64,000 nt of DNA, taken from JAHDFB01 sp965658745 (GTDB lineage Bacteria > Bacteroidota > Bacteroidia > Chitinophagales > Saprospiraceae). Positions 26,428 to 36,300 of the stretch are shown one piece after another. The notes under the pieces are model-generated. The model worked only from the letters and a program-made list of their open reading frames with translations. It was not told the origin of the DNA and did not search any database. How positions within the stretch are numbered: position 1 is the first letter of the stretch; each line of letters begins with the position of its first letter. Both the position numbers and the translations under genes were made by a program. Where the stretch lies: assembly GCA_965658745.1 (NCBI GenBank), contig CBFHTK010000004.1, positions 1-64,000 on the forward strand, in the 5' to 3' direction.

Positions 26428-26457
26428 GTCTCCACTGTAAAGGTGTGAGACTTTTTT
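26428..26457 (+). terminator. Terminator after the sigma-linked gene
   Basis: GTCTCCAC / GTGtGAGAC stem with one bulge, followed by TTTTTT, about 45 bases after the stop at 26381. Confidence 0.65.
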
Positions 26458-26583
26458 ATTTATGGAATACAGAAGGGGCGGACATCACTGGCATGATATT
26501 TGACGTCTTAGTAGGGAGAACGCACTGTAAAGCCTTCTTTATAAGGAGATTAAGTGCTGATTTCATTAAGTCAATTGTCAGCT

Positions 26584-27024
26584 ATGTATAGATATATCGT
26601 TTTATTCAGTTTTATGTTTTGTGCTCTTGCACCGACAAATGGTCAAGCTATTCAACTTCAACAAAGTAATGTGCTAGCTCTTACACACTATTTGTTTCCG
26701 AGTATATACTATACAATGTTTCCGCGAGTTTATAATCAAAAGGAAGCTCACGAGACAGTCAAGATCACAGAACTAGAGACAGGAAAGTTAATTCTAGATT
26801 CGCCACTTCTATTAGTGTCTGAGACATTGGATAGTTATATACCTGTCGCGGAAGATTTTGAAATAAATCAAATTACTATACGAGATCATCAAGGCGTTTT
26901 ACATTATCGATCTCACTCACCCTCAGAGAAGATACAATTAACACATCTTGCATCTGGGACTTACATCTTAAGTGGCATTAATGAGCGTGGTGAGGCTGTA
27001 AGTGTTCTTTTTAAGAAAGCGTAA
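26584..27024 (+). CDS. Short secreted protein resembling a stand-alone T9SS sorting domain
   Basis: 146 residues from ATG 26584; an earlier TTG-type start at 26554 would add 10 residues. Signal peptide YRYIVLFSFMFCALAPTNGQA. The C-terminal half looks like a T9SS type A sorting domain: ITIRDHQGVLHYRSHSPSEKIQLTHLASGTYILSGINERGEAVSVLFKKA, with the L.sGtYil core and a basic end. The N-terminal half (VKITELETGKLILDSPLL) is unrecognised. Either it is a very small T9SS cargo or the remnant of a larger one. Confidence 0.6.
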   Translation: MYRYIVLFSFMFCALAPTNGQAIQLQQSNVLALTHYLFPSIYYTMFPRVYNQKEAHETVKITELETGKLILDSPLLLVSETLDSYIPVAEDFEINQITIRDHQGVLHYRSHSPSEKIQLTHLASGTYILSGINERGEAVSVLFKKA

Positions 27025-27184
27025 TGTTTTATTATTCAGAACTTTATGATACAATCAGAGCTATTAATTTGAATGTAAAAATTCTTAAAATCAGTCCTTA
27101 TCTATAGATTTTTTCATAGATCTCTGATCCGATAAAGTTCATCCTTGTCAATTGTGATATATTTATTTCTAAATCACAATCCAA

Positions 27185-29728
27185 ATGACAACAGCATTTC
27201 AAGAACACGTATCCTTAAAATTTCAACTCTACGACTCCTTATTCATGACACTTCCTTTTGGAAGTACTTTGCAATCAGGGTCCTATTTACCTTTGTTAAG
27301 TTTAGCATGTGCTAATGGATTTTCTGAGGGTCGGAGCCCAAAGGAAATTATAGATGAGTTTTTCAGTATTCACTTTCCAAGTGTGAGTGACAAGCAAAAG
27401 ATTGATATACTTTTCAATTTTGTGCAGTATGTAGAGCGTCAGGTTGTACTTTTTGATGCCGTGGAAGATGCTGCATATACGGAGGTACACAATATGAATG
27501 GCCCTGGTACCATTCGTAACTTATTTCAACGTGCAAAAGTCCTTGGAACATTGCCAAGGTTAAAAGATAAACTGAAAGATATTGCTCTCAGAATTGTATT
27601 AACTGCCCATCCGACACAGTTCTACCCGGGGGCAGTCCTTGGTATTATAACTGACCTTTCGAAGGCGATCAAGAAAGATCAAATCAATTTGGTCAACAAT
27701 CATCTCATGCAATTGGGTAAGACGCCGTTTTTAAAGAAGCAGAAACCTACTCCATATGATGAGGCTGTTTCGTTAGTTTGGTACCTCGAGAATGTTTTCT
27801 ATGATGCAATATCTAACGTGATATTCCAGATAGAGGAGTCTTTGCATGCTATTGGAGAGAAGCTCGAGGATGAAGAAATTATCCAAATGGGTTTTTGGCC
27901 GGGTGGAGATAGAGATGGAAATCCATTTGTAAGCGCAGATATTACAAGGCGAGTTGCTGCTCGATTAAAGCGAACGGTGCAAATATTATACTTTAGAGAT
28001 ATCAGGGTGTTAAAACGGAAGCTAACATTCCCTGGAGTTAGTGAGCTGCTGGACGAGATTGAAAAGCAACTGTATAAAGGTATCAATGACCCTTCTGACG
28101 GATTCGAATCAAGTGAAGAACTGTTATTGCTTTTGAGAAAGGCAAAAGAAATTTTGTGTGATGATCATCAAGGTATATTCCTTTCAGAACTTAATAGAAT
28201 GATCACTAAAGTCAAGATATTTGGGTTACATTTAGCAATCATTGACATAAGACAAGATAGTTCAGAAATTGAAGCTTTGTTTGATTCTATTTCTCAAGGT
28301 TTACCTTCAAATCAGCAGGAGATTTGGAATTCTAATTCAGAGGAATCAAAGACACTTTTACTTGAAAACCTGAAGCTTGATCATATACCGTCCGAATATC
28401 CTACAGAAGTACAAAAGGATACGTACGAGTCTTTCCCATTGATGGAAGAGATTCAAGATAACAACGGAAAGCACTCTTGTCATAGATATATCATTAGCAA
28501 TTCGCAAAAAGCTAATCACGTATTGATGCCTTTCCATATGGCAAGATTACTTCGAACTAATATGGATCTTGATATTGTCCCTCTATTTGAAACTATTGAC
28601 GATTTAGAAAGAGCAGCGATTGAAATGAGGATACTTTTTGATAATGCACTCTACAGAGAACATGTCAAATCTAGAGGAAACGTACAAACAATCATGCTCG
28701 GTTTCTCAGATGGTACGAAGGACGGTGGATATCTGAGCGCAAATTGGGCAATTTTTGAAGCAAAAGAAAGTTTGACTGCAGTTTGTCGTGAATATGGAGT
28801 AAGAGTTTCATTTTTCGATGGAAGGGGAGGGCCTCCGGCGAGAGGTGGTGGAAGTTCGCACAAGTTTTACGCTTCTCTAGGAAATAAAATAGAAGATCAT
28901 CAAGTGCAAATAACGATACAAGGTCAAACTATAAGCAGTAATTTCGGAACTTGCGATTCAGCGAGGTATAACATAGAACAATTGTTGAGTGCAGGACTAG
29001 AAAACTATGTTTTTCAGGATTCCTCCAAGACATTAAATGAGGAGCAAAGAAAGATTTTGTCACAATTGACAACTACAAGCTTGAAGTACTATGTTGACTT
29101 TAAGAATCATCCAAAATTTCTTGACTATCTGGAAGTTATGGGTACTCTTCCTTATTATGGAGAAACAAATATTGGTTCACGACCTGTGAAGCGTGCTGGA
29201 GGAGGAAAACTCACACTCAAAAAGCTACGTGCGATACCATTTGTCGGATCTTGGAGTCAGATGAAGCAGAATGTTCCTGGATATTTTGGACTTGGAAAAG
29301 CGCTTGAACAATTTGAGAAGCGTGGAAAGCTAGATGAATTGAAAGCTTTATATCATGATTCCCTATTCTTTCAAACGCTCGTTCAGAATAGCATGATGTC
29401 ACTAAGTAAATGTTACTTTCCATTGACAGCATATCTTTCAGATCATCCCGAATTTGGTGAAATTTGGAATATCATTCACGAGGAATACCAACTTACAAAG
29501 CGTTTGACACTATTGATTTCTGGGGAATCCGTTCTGCTAGAACATGCGCCTGATACGAAGAAATCTATCGAATTAAGGGAAAAGTTGGTATTGCCACTTT
29601 TAACGATTCAGCAGTATGCGCTTGCTAGTACTAGAGAGGAGAATCAGACAGACTTACATTCAGTATTTCATAAAATGGTCATGAGGACGATGTTTGGTAT
29701 AATAAACGCAGGTAGAAATAGTGCATAG
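27185..29728 (+). CDS. ppc: Phosphoenolpyruvate carboxylase
   Basis: 847 residues. It converts PEP and bicarbonate to oxaloacetate, replenishing the TCA cycle. Motifs: VLTAHPTQFYPG with catalytic His142, FWPGGDRDGNPFV, IMLGFSDGTKDGGYLSANW, FFDGRGGPPARGGG (residues 543-556), LRAIPFVGSWSQMKQNVPGYFGLGKAL and the C-terminal GIINAGRNSA. Several positions differ from the Escherichia coli type: HPTQ for HPTE, Asp545 where FHGRGG has His, and SQMK for TQxR. These belong to a divergent branch of the family; the rest of the active-site framework is kept. It stands alone, with 160 bases of AT-rich spacer upstream. Confidence 0.93.
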   Translation: MTTAFQEHVSLKFQLYDSLFMTLPFGSTLQSGSYLPLLSLACANGFSEGRSPKEIIDEFFSIHFPSVSDKQKIDILFNFVQYVERQVVLFDAVEDAAYTEVHNMNGPGTIRNLFQRAKVLGTLPRLKDKLKDIALRIVLTAHPTQFYPGAVLGIITDLSKAIKKDQINLVNNHLMQLGKTPFLKKQKPTPYDEAVSLVWYLENVFYDAISNVIFQIEESLHAIGEKLEDEEIIQMGFWPGGDRDGNPFVSADITRRVAARLKRTVQILYFRDIRVLKRKLTFPGVSELLDEIEKQLYKGINDPSDGFESSEELLLLLRKAKEILCDDHQGIFLSELNRMITKVKIFGLHLAIIDIRQDSSEIEALFDSISQGLPSNQQEIWNSNSEESKTLLLENLKLDHIPSEYPTEVQKDTYESFPLMEEIQDNNGKHSCHRYIISNSQKANHVLMPFHMARLLRTNMDLDIVPLFETIDDLERAAIEMRILFDNALYREHVKSRGNVQTIMLGFSDGTKDGGYLSANWAIFEAKESLTAVCREYGVRVSFFDGRGGPPARGGGSSHKFYASLGNKIEDHQVQITIQGQTISSNFGTCDSARYNIEQLLSAGLENYVFQDSSKTLNEEQRKILSQLTTTSLKYYVDFKNHPKFLDYLEVMGTLPYYGETNIGSRPVKRAGGGKLTLKKLRAIPFVGSWSQMKQNVPGYFGLGKALEQFEKRGKLDELKALYHDSLFFQTLVQNSMMSLSKCYFPLTAYLSDHPEFGEIWNIIHEEYQLTKRLTLLISGESVLLEHAPDTKKSIELREKLVLPLLTIQQYALASTREENQTDLHSVFHKMVMRTMFGIINAGRNSA

Positions 29729-29767
29729 ATATCAGAACTTTTATTCGTTGAGAATAGTAAATAAAAG

Positions 29768-29800
29768 AGCCGAATCATACGGTTACGCAGTGATTCGGCT
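29768..29800. terminator. Hairpin between ppc and the LytTR gene
   Basis: AGCCGAATCA / TGATTCGGCT, a 10-base-pair stem with a 13-base loop, 40 bases after the ppc stop and between convergent genes. The tail is AT-rich but not a clean T tract. Confidence 0.6.
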
Positions 29801-29847
29801 TCTAACTAACTAATTACAACTAACTATCTTGACTTGTTTATTTTTGC

Positions 29848-30234
29848 TTATGATCGTTGTTGATTATGTATGATTTGCATGATATCTTTTCTTTTACGCT
29901 TACTTACTGGCACTAATGTTTCATTTACTTTGACATGGTTACCACCAAAACGTTCTACTTTGTTCAGGTTGACAACGTAAGATCTATGAGTTTGGCAGAA
30001 TTGCGTATCAGGTAGAAGATTCATCAATCTTTTCAAGGTCATTAATACGAGGTGTCTTCCATTCTGTGTGTGGATTCGCACGTAATTTTGCATTGCTTCT
30101 ATATAGTATATCTCATTGCCATAGAAGCTCAACTTGTTGGAACCTGCTTCGATAACAATCTTTCTAGAACTGTGGGTATAAATTGGATCTACGGCTAACA
30201 TACACTTTTGATTTGAGGTCGTAAACAATATCAT
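29848..30234 (-). CDS. LytTR-type DNA-binding protein without receiver domain
   Basis: 128 residues. The LytTR domain covers most of it: KIVIEAGSNKLSFYGNEIYYIEAMQNYVRIHTQNGR, LKRLMNLLPDTQFCQTHRSYVVNLNKVERFGGNHVKVNETLVPVSKRKRKDI. These are the beta-rich DNA-contact features of the AlgR/LytR group. No receiver domain or sensor kinase is adjacent, so it is an orphan regulator. Its targets are unknown. Confidence 0.88.
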   Translation of the reverse strand: MILFTTSNQKCMLAVDPIYTHSSRKIVIEAGSNKLSFYGNEIYYIEAMQNYVRIHTQNGRHLVLMTLKRLMNLLPDTQFCQTHRSYVVNLNKVERFGGNHVKVNETLVPVSKRKRKDIMQIIHNQQRS

Positions 30235-30705
30235 TTACATACCTTCTATGTTTCTGAGTTCGAAAGTGCTGCATCAATGAAGGAATAAATTATAAATAGT
30301 GTAATTTTTTTCTTCTTTTATGAATAATTGTTTGAATGTAAGTGTCTGACAAATAGATATTTGTGTATTGATATTCTTTTAATAAAAAAAAATATGAATT
30401 CCGGTGTGGAGTTAAGAGGTATTATCGATTTTGTTGATTGAGAGTTCAAGTATTGCCAAAACCCTTGGTCCGCGTGAGGTAGTTTCTGCATAAAGCATAG
30501 AGAGGTGAGCCAAGTTAGGTATTACTTTGGTTCAAACACTGGATTCAAGCATTGTGCGTGAAAATGTTGATTGAGGCGGGTGGATTGAGAGGGAGTTCTA
30601 GTGTTGTGGGAGGGTTGATTAAGTTTTCTTGCTAGTTTTTAGGTTTCTCATTAACTTATAGTATAACCTCCGAAAGATATTGAATGTCAACCATTTAACT
30701 ACTAT
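30235..30705. other. 471-base intergenic region without a recognised gene
   Basis: Between the LytTR gene and the 3' end of the transposase-like gene. The LytTR half is A/T-rich. Positions 30480-30640 are unusually rich in G and T on the plus strand (repeated GAGG, TTGA and GGG words). I find no ORF, tRNA or terminator that I can support. Confidence 0.4.
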
Positions 30706-31452
30706 TTATTTTAATTTATGCATACCTTTTTCTACACACTCAAATGTAATTCCATGCACAGCACAAGTCCTCCTTATTAATAACTCCAATTTCCGATCTA
30801 AATACTCCTCAATCTGCAGAAATTTGATTCTTAGCTGATTATCTGCTCTTCTCTTGCTCCTATAAAATGGACTTGCCAAACAACCTTGATTTGCCCTGAT
30901 GTGACCATCTTCATCAAAGTGATCACTATTGGCTCTATATCGGTTATTACTCTGTTCCATCTCAATTTCCTGATTTCTGATTCTCTCCACGTATTTACTT
31001 GCTTCCTCGTAGTCTTCGAACAAATATCTTCGATATACCCTCAAAGATGAATTACCTTGCCGTTCCCGCCGCCTATTAGTCCACCTCGTGAAATGTGAGC
31101 GCATTAGTCTAATTGCATCACTAACTATATTCCAAACTGACATCTCTTTGGTGACTTTTGAATTGTTCTTCTGCTTCTGTCTTTTAGCATATTGCTTCTC
31201 GATCGTTGAATCACATTTTGTCCTAATGACCAAAATCCATCCTTTTTTGGTAATTGAGAAATCATAGACTTTTACATAATGACTTAGATATCTCCCAACA
31301 AACTTCAAAAATTGATCTGATTCTGCTTTGTTTTCAATAAAATGAGTGTTTGCGGAGCAAATTCCTTCTAATACATAAAAGCAATTTCCCCTGATTCTGT
31401 ATATTGTTTCCACTAATAGTTGTTTTAAATTTCGAAATAGTGACCCAATCAT
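30706..31452 (-). CDS. Degenerate REP-associated (IS200-like, Y1) transposase-like protein
   Basis: 248 residues, basic. The layout follows RAYT/Y1 transposases: RGNCFYVLEGICSANTHFIENKAESDQFLKFVGRYLSHY (RGN start and flde-type linker), a second block ending WILVIRTK where MPNHVHLLL is expected, then SDAIRLMRSHFTRWTNRRRERQGNSSLRVYRRYLFEDYEEASKYVERIRNQ, matching the xYxRYFNRR...G..W..RF....I....YL..Y.RYIH.NP pattern. The HUH residues are replaced (KKGW), and the Tyr position is Phe or Trp. The protein therefore appears catalytically dead, either domesticated or decaying. Family assignment is by pattern only. Confidence 0.5.
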   Translation of the reverse strand: MIGSLFRNLKQLLVETIYRIRGNCFYVLEGICSANTHFIENKAESDQFLKFVGRYLSHYVKVYDFSITKKGWILVIRTKCDSTIEKQYAKRQKQKNNSKVTKEMSVWNIVSDAIRLMRSHFTRWTNRRRERQGNSSLRVYRRYLFEDYEEASKYVERIRNQEIEMEQSNNRYRANSDHFDEDGHIRANQGCLASPFYRSKRRADNQLRIKFLQIEEYLDRKLELLIRRTCAVHGITFECVEKGMHKLK

Positions 31453-31651
31453 GGAGGGCCGTTCTCTTATTAGTGTAATGAGCGGCTGTTTTGTCCCCTG
31501 AAAAACTGCTGATTCTCAGAATCAAGAGAATTTACGCGTTTACAAAAATTCTAAATCAGTTACGCTGAAATATGATTATACATGTTTAGATCATTTCATT
31601 CTGAAGACTATTAAATAAAATAAGACATGAAGCGAGAATAAATAAAAAGAA

Positions 31652-31687
31652 AAACCCCAATCTGAATGTTACTTCAAATTGGGGTTT
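31652..31687 (-). terminator. Terminator after the DEAD-box helicase gene
   Basis: AAACCCCAAT / ATTGGGGTTT arms plus inner TGAA / TTCA pairs, followed on the minus strand by TTTTCTTTTTATT, about 50 bases after the stop at 31735. Confidence 0.85.
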
Positions 31688-31734
31688 CCTATGTTATCTA
31701 AAATCGTCTTAAGATATTATAAACATTCAAGATA

Positions 31735-32988
31735 CTATCTACCTTGACGTTGTTTGTTCTTCTTCCGATTAGCAAAAAACTCCTGTTTTCTTCTTTGCTT
31801 TTCCTTGTTAGCCTCTTTTTTCTCTGCTGCGGTCATTGGCTTGTCAGTTTGAGGAAATGGATGATCTTTGACAATTTGGAGCTTTTTCTTGATGAGTTGT
31901 TCGATAGCTCTGATATATGCGTTTTCTTCAGGTTCTGAAATTGAGATTGCAACTCCTGATTCACCAGCTCTTCCAGATCGACCAATTCTATGAACGTATG
32001 TTTCAGATTCATTGGGTATTTCAAAGTTGATTACAAAACCAAGTTTATCAATATCAATACCCCTTGCCGCAATGTCGGTAGCAACTAAAACTCTTATTCT
32101 TCCATCTTTAAAGTTCTTCAAAGATTTTTGACGTTGGTTCTGTGCCTTATCTCCATGTATAGCCGCTGCAGAAATGTCTTTTTGCTTTAAGAATTTCGCA
32201 ATCTTGTCAGAACCATGTTTCGTTCTGCAAAAAACAAGAACTTGATCCATTTCTGGATTTTTCAAAATGTGTAGTAGTAAACTACGTTTTGAGGATTTGT
32301 TCGTGTAGTATACATATTGTTGAACTGTTTCGGCGGCTGACGAAACAGGAGCAACTTCAATTTTGGTTGGGTTAACTAACATAGAATTAGCAAGACTGAC
32401 GATTGAATCGGGCATCGTCGCAGAAAAAAACAATGATTGTCTTTCCTTGGGTAGCATCTTGATAATACGCTTTACGTCATGTATGAATCCCATATCGAGC
32501 ATACGATCAGCTTCATCCAAAACAAATAACTTGACTTTATCTAAACTGATGATACCTTGACTAACTAAATCTAGTAGTCGACCTGGTGTAGCAGTCAAAA
32601 TATGCACACCTCTTTTCAGCTTTTGGACCTGACTATATTGCTTGACACCACCAAAAATAACAGTATGACGAATATCTGTGTGCTTGCTGTACGCTTCAAT
32701 ATTCTCGTCAATTTGAATTGCCAATTCTCGAGTAGGCGTCACAATTAACGATCTTATCGGAACATAACCTTTTGCAGGTTTTCTCATTTCAATTTTCTGA
32801 ATCAGCTGTATGATGGGAATTGCAAAAGCAGCAGTTTTTCCTGTGCCTGTCTGAGCACAGCCCATTACATCTTTTCTATTCAAAACTAGCGGAATCGCTT
32901 TTTCTTGTATTTTCGTAGGTCTTACGTATTCTTTGTCTCTTAGAGCTTTCAATATTGGCTCTATTAATCCTAAATCTTCAAATTTCAT
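31735..32988 (-). CDS. DEAD-box ATP-dependent RNA helicase
   Basis: 417 residues from ATG 32988 (MKFEDLGL, the usual start of this family); the frame is open upstream to 33069. Q motif RPTKIQEKAIP, Walker A AQTGTGKTAAF, motif Ia TPTRELAIQI, DEAD box VLDEADRMLDMGF, SAT in FFSATMP, then VFCRTKHGSDKI, VATDIAARGIDI and HRIGRSGRAG. The C-terminus is a basic Lys/Arg/Gln-rich tail that binds RNA. It resembles RhlE-type helicases involved in ribosome assembly or RNA turnover at low temperature. Confidence 0.95.
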   Translation of the reverse strand: MKFEDLGLIEPILKALRDKEYVRPTKIQEKAIPLVLNRKDVMGCAQTGTGKTAAFAIPIIQLIQKIEMRKPAKGYVPIRSLIVTPTRELAIQIDENIEAYSKHTDIRHTVIFGGVKQYSQVQKLKRGVHILTATPGRLLDLVSQGIISLDKVKLFVLDEADRMLDMGFIHDVKRIIKMLPKERQSLFFSATMPDSIVSLANSMLVNPTKIEVAPVSSAAETVQQYVYYTNKSSKRSLLLHILKNPEMDQVLVFCRTKHGSDKIAKFLKQKDISAAAIHGDKAQNQRQKSLKNFKDGRIRVLVATDIAARGIDIDKLGFVINFEIPNESETYVHRIGRSGRAGESGVAISISEPEENAYIRAIEQLIKKKLQIVKDHPFPQTDKPMTAAEKKEANKEKQRRKQEFFANRKKNKQRQGR

Positions 32989-33056
32989 AAACACTTTTTT
33001 ATCTGAGTATTCACTTTTCATTTGAAAAAAAACCTCAGATCTTATAATTAAAGCCG

Positions 33057-33064
33057 CAAAGGTA
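33057..33064 (-). promoter_or_regulatory. -7 motif for the helicase gene
   Basis: TACCTTTG on the minus strand (TAnnTTTG), about 70 bases before ATG 32988. The leader is long, as is common for cold-regulated helicases. The rest of the spacer to 33311 shows nothing clear. Confidence 0.45.
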
Positions 33065-33311
33065 GCCAATTCTAACTGCCTATTAGCATCAGCTATAATA
33101 TATATACTATTGGGAATCAGTTAGCGGAAAACAAGGACAGTGTTTATGAAGTAAACTTCGAAGTGAAATAATTGAATTTCAGCGGCCTCTATTCAAACAG
33201 ATTCTTTAGACGCTGGACCTTAGTCTACATGTTGCTCGAATAAAGTGCAAAGCAACCTTGAACTATATTGAAAAGGTTTGCAAAGAAGTATTTCCAGTTA
33301 TTTACAATACA

Positions 33312-36300
33312 CTAATCCCAAGAATTTTTAACAAAAGACTTTAAAATCTTTTTATTTCGTTCATCAGTCAACTTGAGCAAGTAGAGTCCATCTGCAAAAT
33401 TGCTAGAATTTATTTGCAGTTTCCTAGAAGGAGTAGGTAGAGATTCTCGTAAGATCTCGAGTCCTTCAGCGTTGAATATTTGATAGGACATGATAGGTGT
33501 TGGACTTTCCACTGAGAAGCTATTCCGAGTTGGATTTGGAAACAACGATATTTGAGATTTTTCAAATTCATTGGTGGCAACAATTCTGGCGATCGTAATT
33601 ATAGTATCAAAAGCACATCCTCTGCTATCTACAACTTCTACTTCCCATGTTGACTCTCCCAAAGCCTCTAAAGTGTCAACGTGAGTAGGTAATTCTGGAT
33701 CCCAAATATACATGTAAGGAGCAGTACCACCGCTCGTCTCAATATATATAGCTCCATTGTTGTTGTCTTCAGTTGCATCCAAACTGACAAGGTTGACTTC
33801 CAAAATTGGAGGTTCAGCAATCAAAATTGTGTCAGTAAATTTAACGCAGTTATTACCGTCAACTATCGCTGCTGCCAGAAGTCCTGGTCCGACGTTAAAA
33901 AGGGTATCACCTTCAGATGAATCACTCCACAAATATTCGAAGTCACCAACTCCACCACTGGCCGAGATTGCTACGATTGCATTGGTGTCACCGAAACACG
34001 AAATCGGGCTTACAATAGCAAGATTATAGAGAATTTCACTTGGAGAGTTTATAATGACATTTGAAATAGAATCCACACATCCATCAGCTTCAATAACAGA
34101 AATATCGTATTCACCTGGTTCAAGACTTGTAATCAAGCCTTCCGTATCAACGCTGGAATCAACAAGCTCGTTATTCAAGTATATGTCGAAAGGTGCAAGT
34201 AAGTCGTCTCCTCCGATATTGTATGAGATTATTCCGTCCGCACTTTCATAGCAACTTGCATCTATGATATTAGGCAAATCCAGCTCAATATTCTTACTTA
34301 TATCTGGGATAGGAATATCAAGGATCGATGATTCACAATTTTTTTCATCTATTACTGTTACTGAGTATGATCCAGCCAGTAGATTTTGGGCGGAAGCCCC
34401 TACAATTTCAGAATTACTCCAGATGAAATCTAATGTTCCAGTACCTCCCGCAGCACTCAGCTCTATTAATCCATTGTTGTTCTCACAGAAGCTGGCTTTA
34501 AGCGAATCAATTGAAATTGAAATAGAGTCTGGCTGAATAATCGTAATAGTATCTGAAATTTCGAGGCATTCATTTAAATCGGTAACTTGAACTACATAAG
34601 TTCCTGTAGGAAGTTGTTCTTGTACACCGTCGAAAACTTGCTCATTATAAGTGAATTGATAAGGGCTGGTTCCTCCTGATGCATAGATTTCAAGTCTACC
34701 GTCGTCGGATCCATAACAAGTTAGGTCATATGAAGTAAGGGAGTCAAGCTCCAAAATTGCAGGTTGGGATACTTCGATCTGAATCAAACTATCCCTACAA
34801 CCTTTTTCATCTGTAACCGTAATATCGTAAGTGTTCGCTGGTAGCTGGTCAGCCAAGGAGTCGAGGTCCCCAGAAGACCATGAGTACTGATAATTAGTTC
34901 CACCTCCCACAACTTCGACTGATATGCTACCTAAGGAATCTCCAAAACATTTATTAGCGGTAACTTCTAGCAGATTTATGAAGAGTGAATCAGGTTGAAA
35001 AACTTCGAAATCAAACGAACCAGATGAGCAGCCGTTGCTATCGCGAATTTCAGTATTGTAAATTCCTGCTTTGAGATTGCTTAATGAAACTATTTCCTCC
35101 TCATAGGTCGACGTATCACCTTCAATAACGATCGAAATTGGAAAGCTAGTAGCATTGATGATCGCAAAGGATGCGTCTGCATTATCCTGGCCGTAGCAAT
35201 TCAATGAGTCAATTGCTAAAGTGTCTACCAATAAGGTAGTTTCTAGTAAATTGACTCCTATTCCCTCCATAGTTGTCTTGCAATCAAATGCATCAAGCAC
35301 TGTTAAATCATAAATGCCAGCGAAGATATTTGTAGCATTATTGTTTGTTGAAACGGAGTCTGTCCAGAAATATCGATATGTTCCAGTACCTCCAGAAACA
35401 TCTACTTCAATGGAGCCATTGTTATTTTCGCAAATGGCAGGAGTGACTTTCAGAACTTCGATCGTGATGGATTCTGGCTCAGAAACTGTAATTGCAGTTA
35501 GAGAATCCAAACATCCGTTTGAATCGATAACATCGACTCCATATTGTCCAGCTGGAATGTGATCATTTATGGACCCACTTGTACCATTTGTCCAATTGTA
35601 TAAGTAGGGTGCTGTGCCTCCACTAGTTTTCACCTCGATTTTTCCATTGTTTTCTCCAAAGCATGTTACAGGGTCATTGGCAATGATATCTGTCTCTAAT
35701 ACCTGAGGTTCTGTTACCTCAAATTCTCTTTCCTGAATGCAGTTTTCGTTGTCATGAACAGTCAGTCCATAGCTACCTGGTATTAAGTTTGAAATACTAT
35801 CCTGTCCTGAACCGTTGGTCCATGAGTAACTAAGTGGAAGTTCCCCATTTTGGACAGAGATATCAATGTAACCATCTTGATTCCCAAAGCACCTAACATC
35901 AGCAATACTGTCAATGTCAATGATAAGTGTTTTGTCGGCAAAGACTTCAATAGGTTCAGTTTCTATGAGACAGTTATTTACATCCGAAATTGTAAGTTCG
36001 TAAAATCCTGGTCCCACATTAGTGATACTTTTGGTTGTGTCACCATTGTTCCATAAATACGTGTATGGTGCATTAAACTCCTCATGAAAAATATCGATTC
36101 CTCCGTTCATGATACCTTTACAGCGAGCATTTTGAATAGAAGTAACCAAATAGTCGAATTGCTGAATAATCTGAATTTCGATACTATCTGTAATAATCAT
36201 ACATCCCGATGCATCAGTGATTACAGCCTGATAAAATCCCGCTCCCAGCGAATCTACGATTGACTCTGTACTTTCGATATTGACCCACTCGTACTGATAT

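Noticed and set aside
31334..31525. Overlapping minus-strand frame upstream of the transposase-like gene
   Set aside because: It overlaps the larger frame out of phase and has no recognisable feature.
30706..31734. A complete insertion sequence around the transposase-like gene
   Set aside because: No terminal inverted repeats or target duplication were found, and the catalytic residues are missing.
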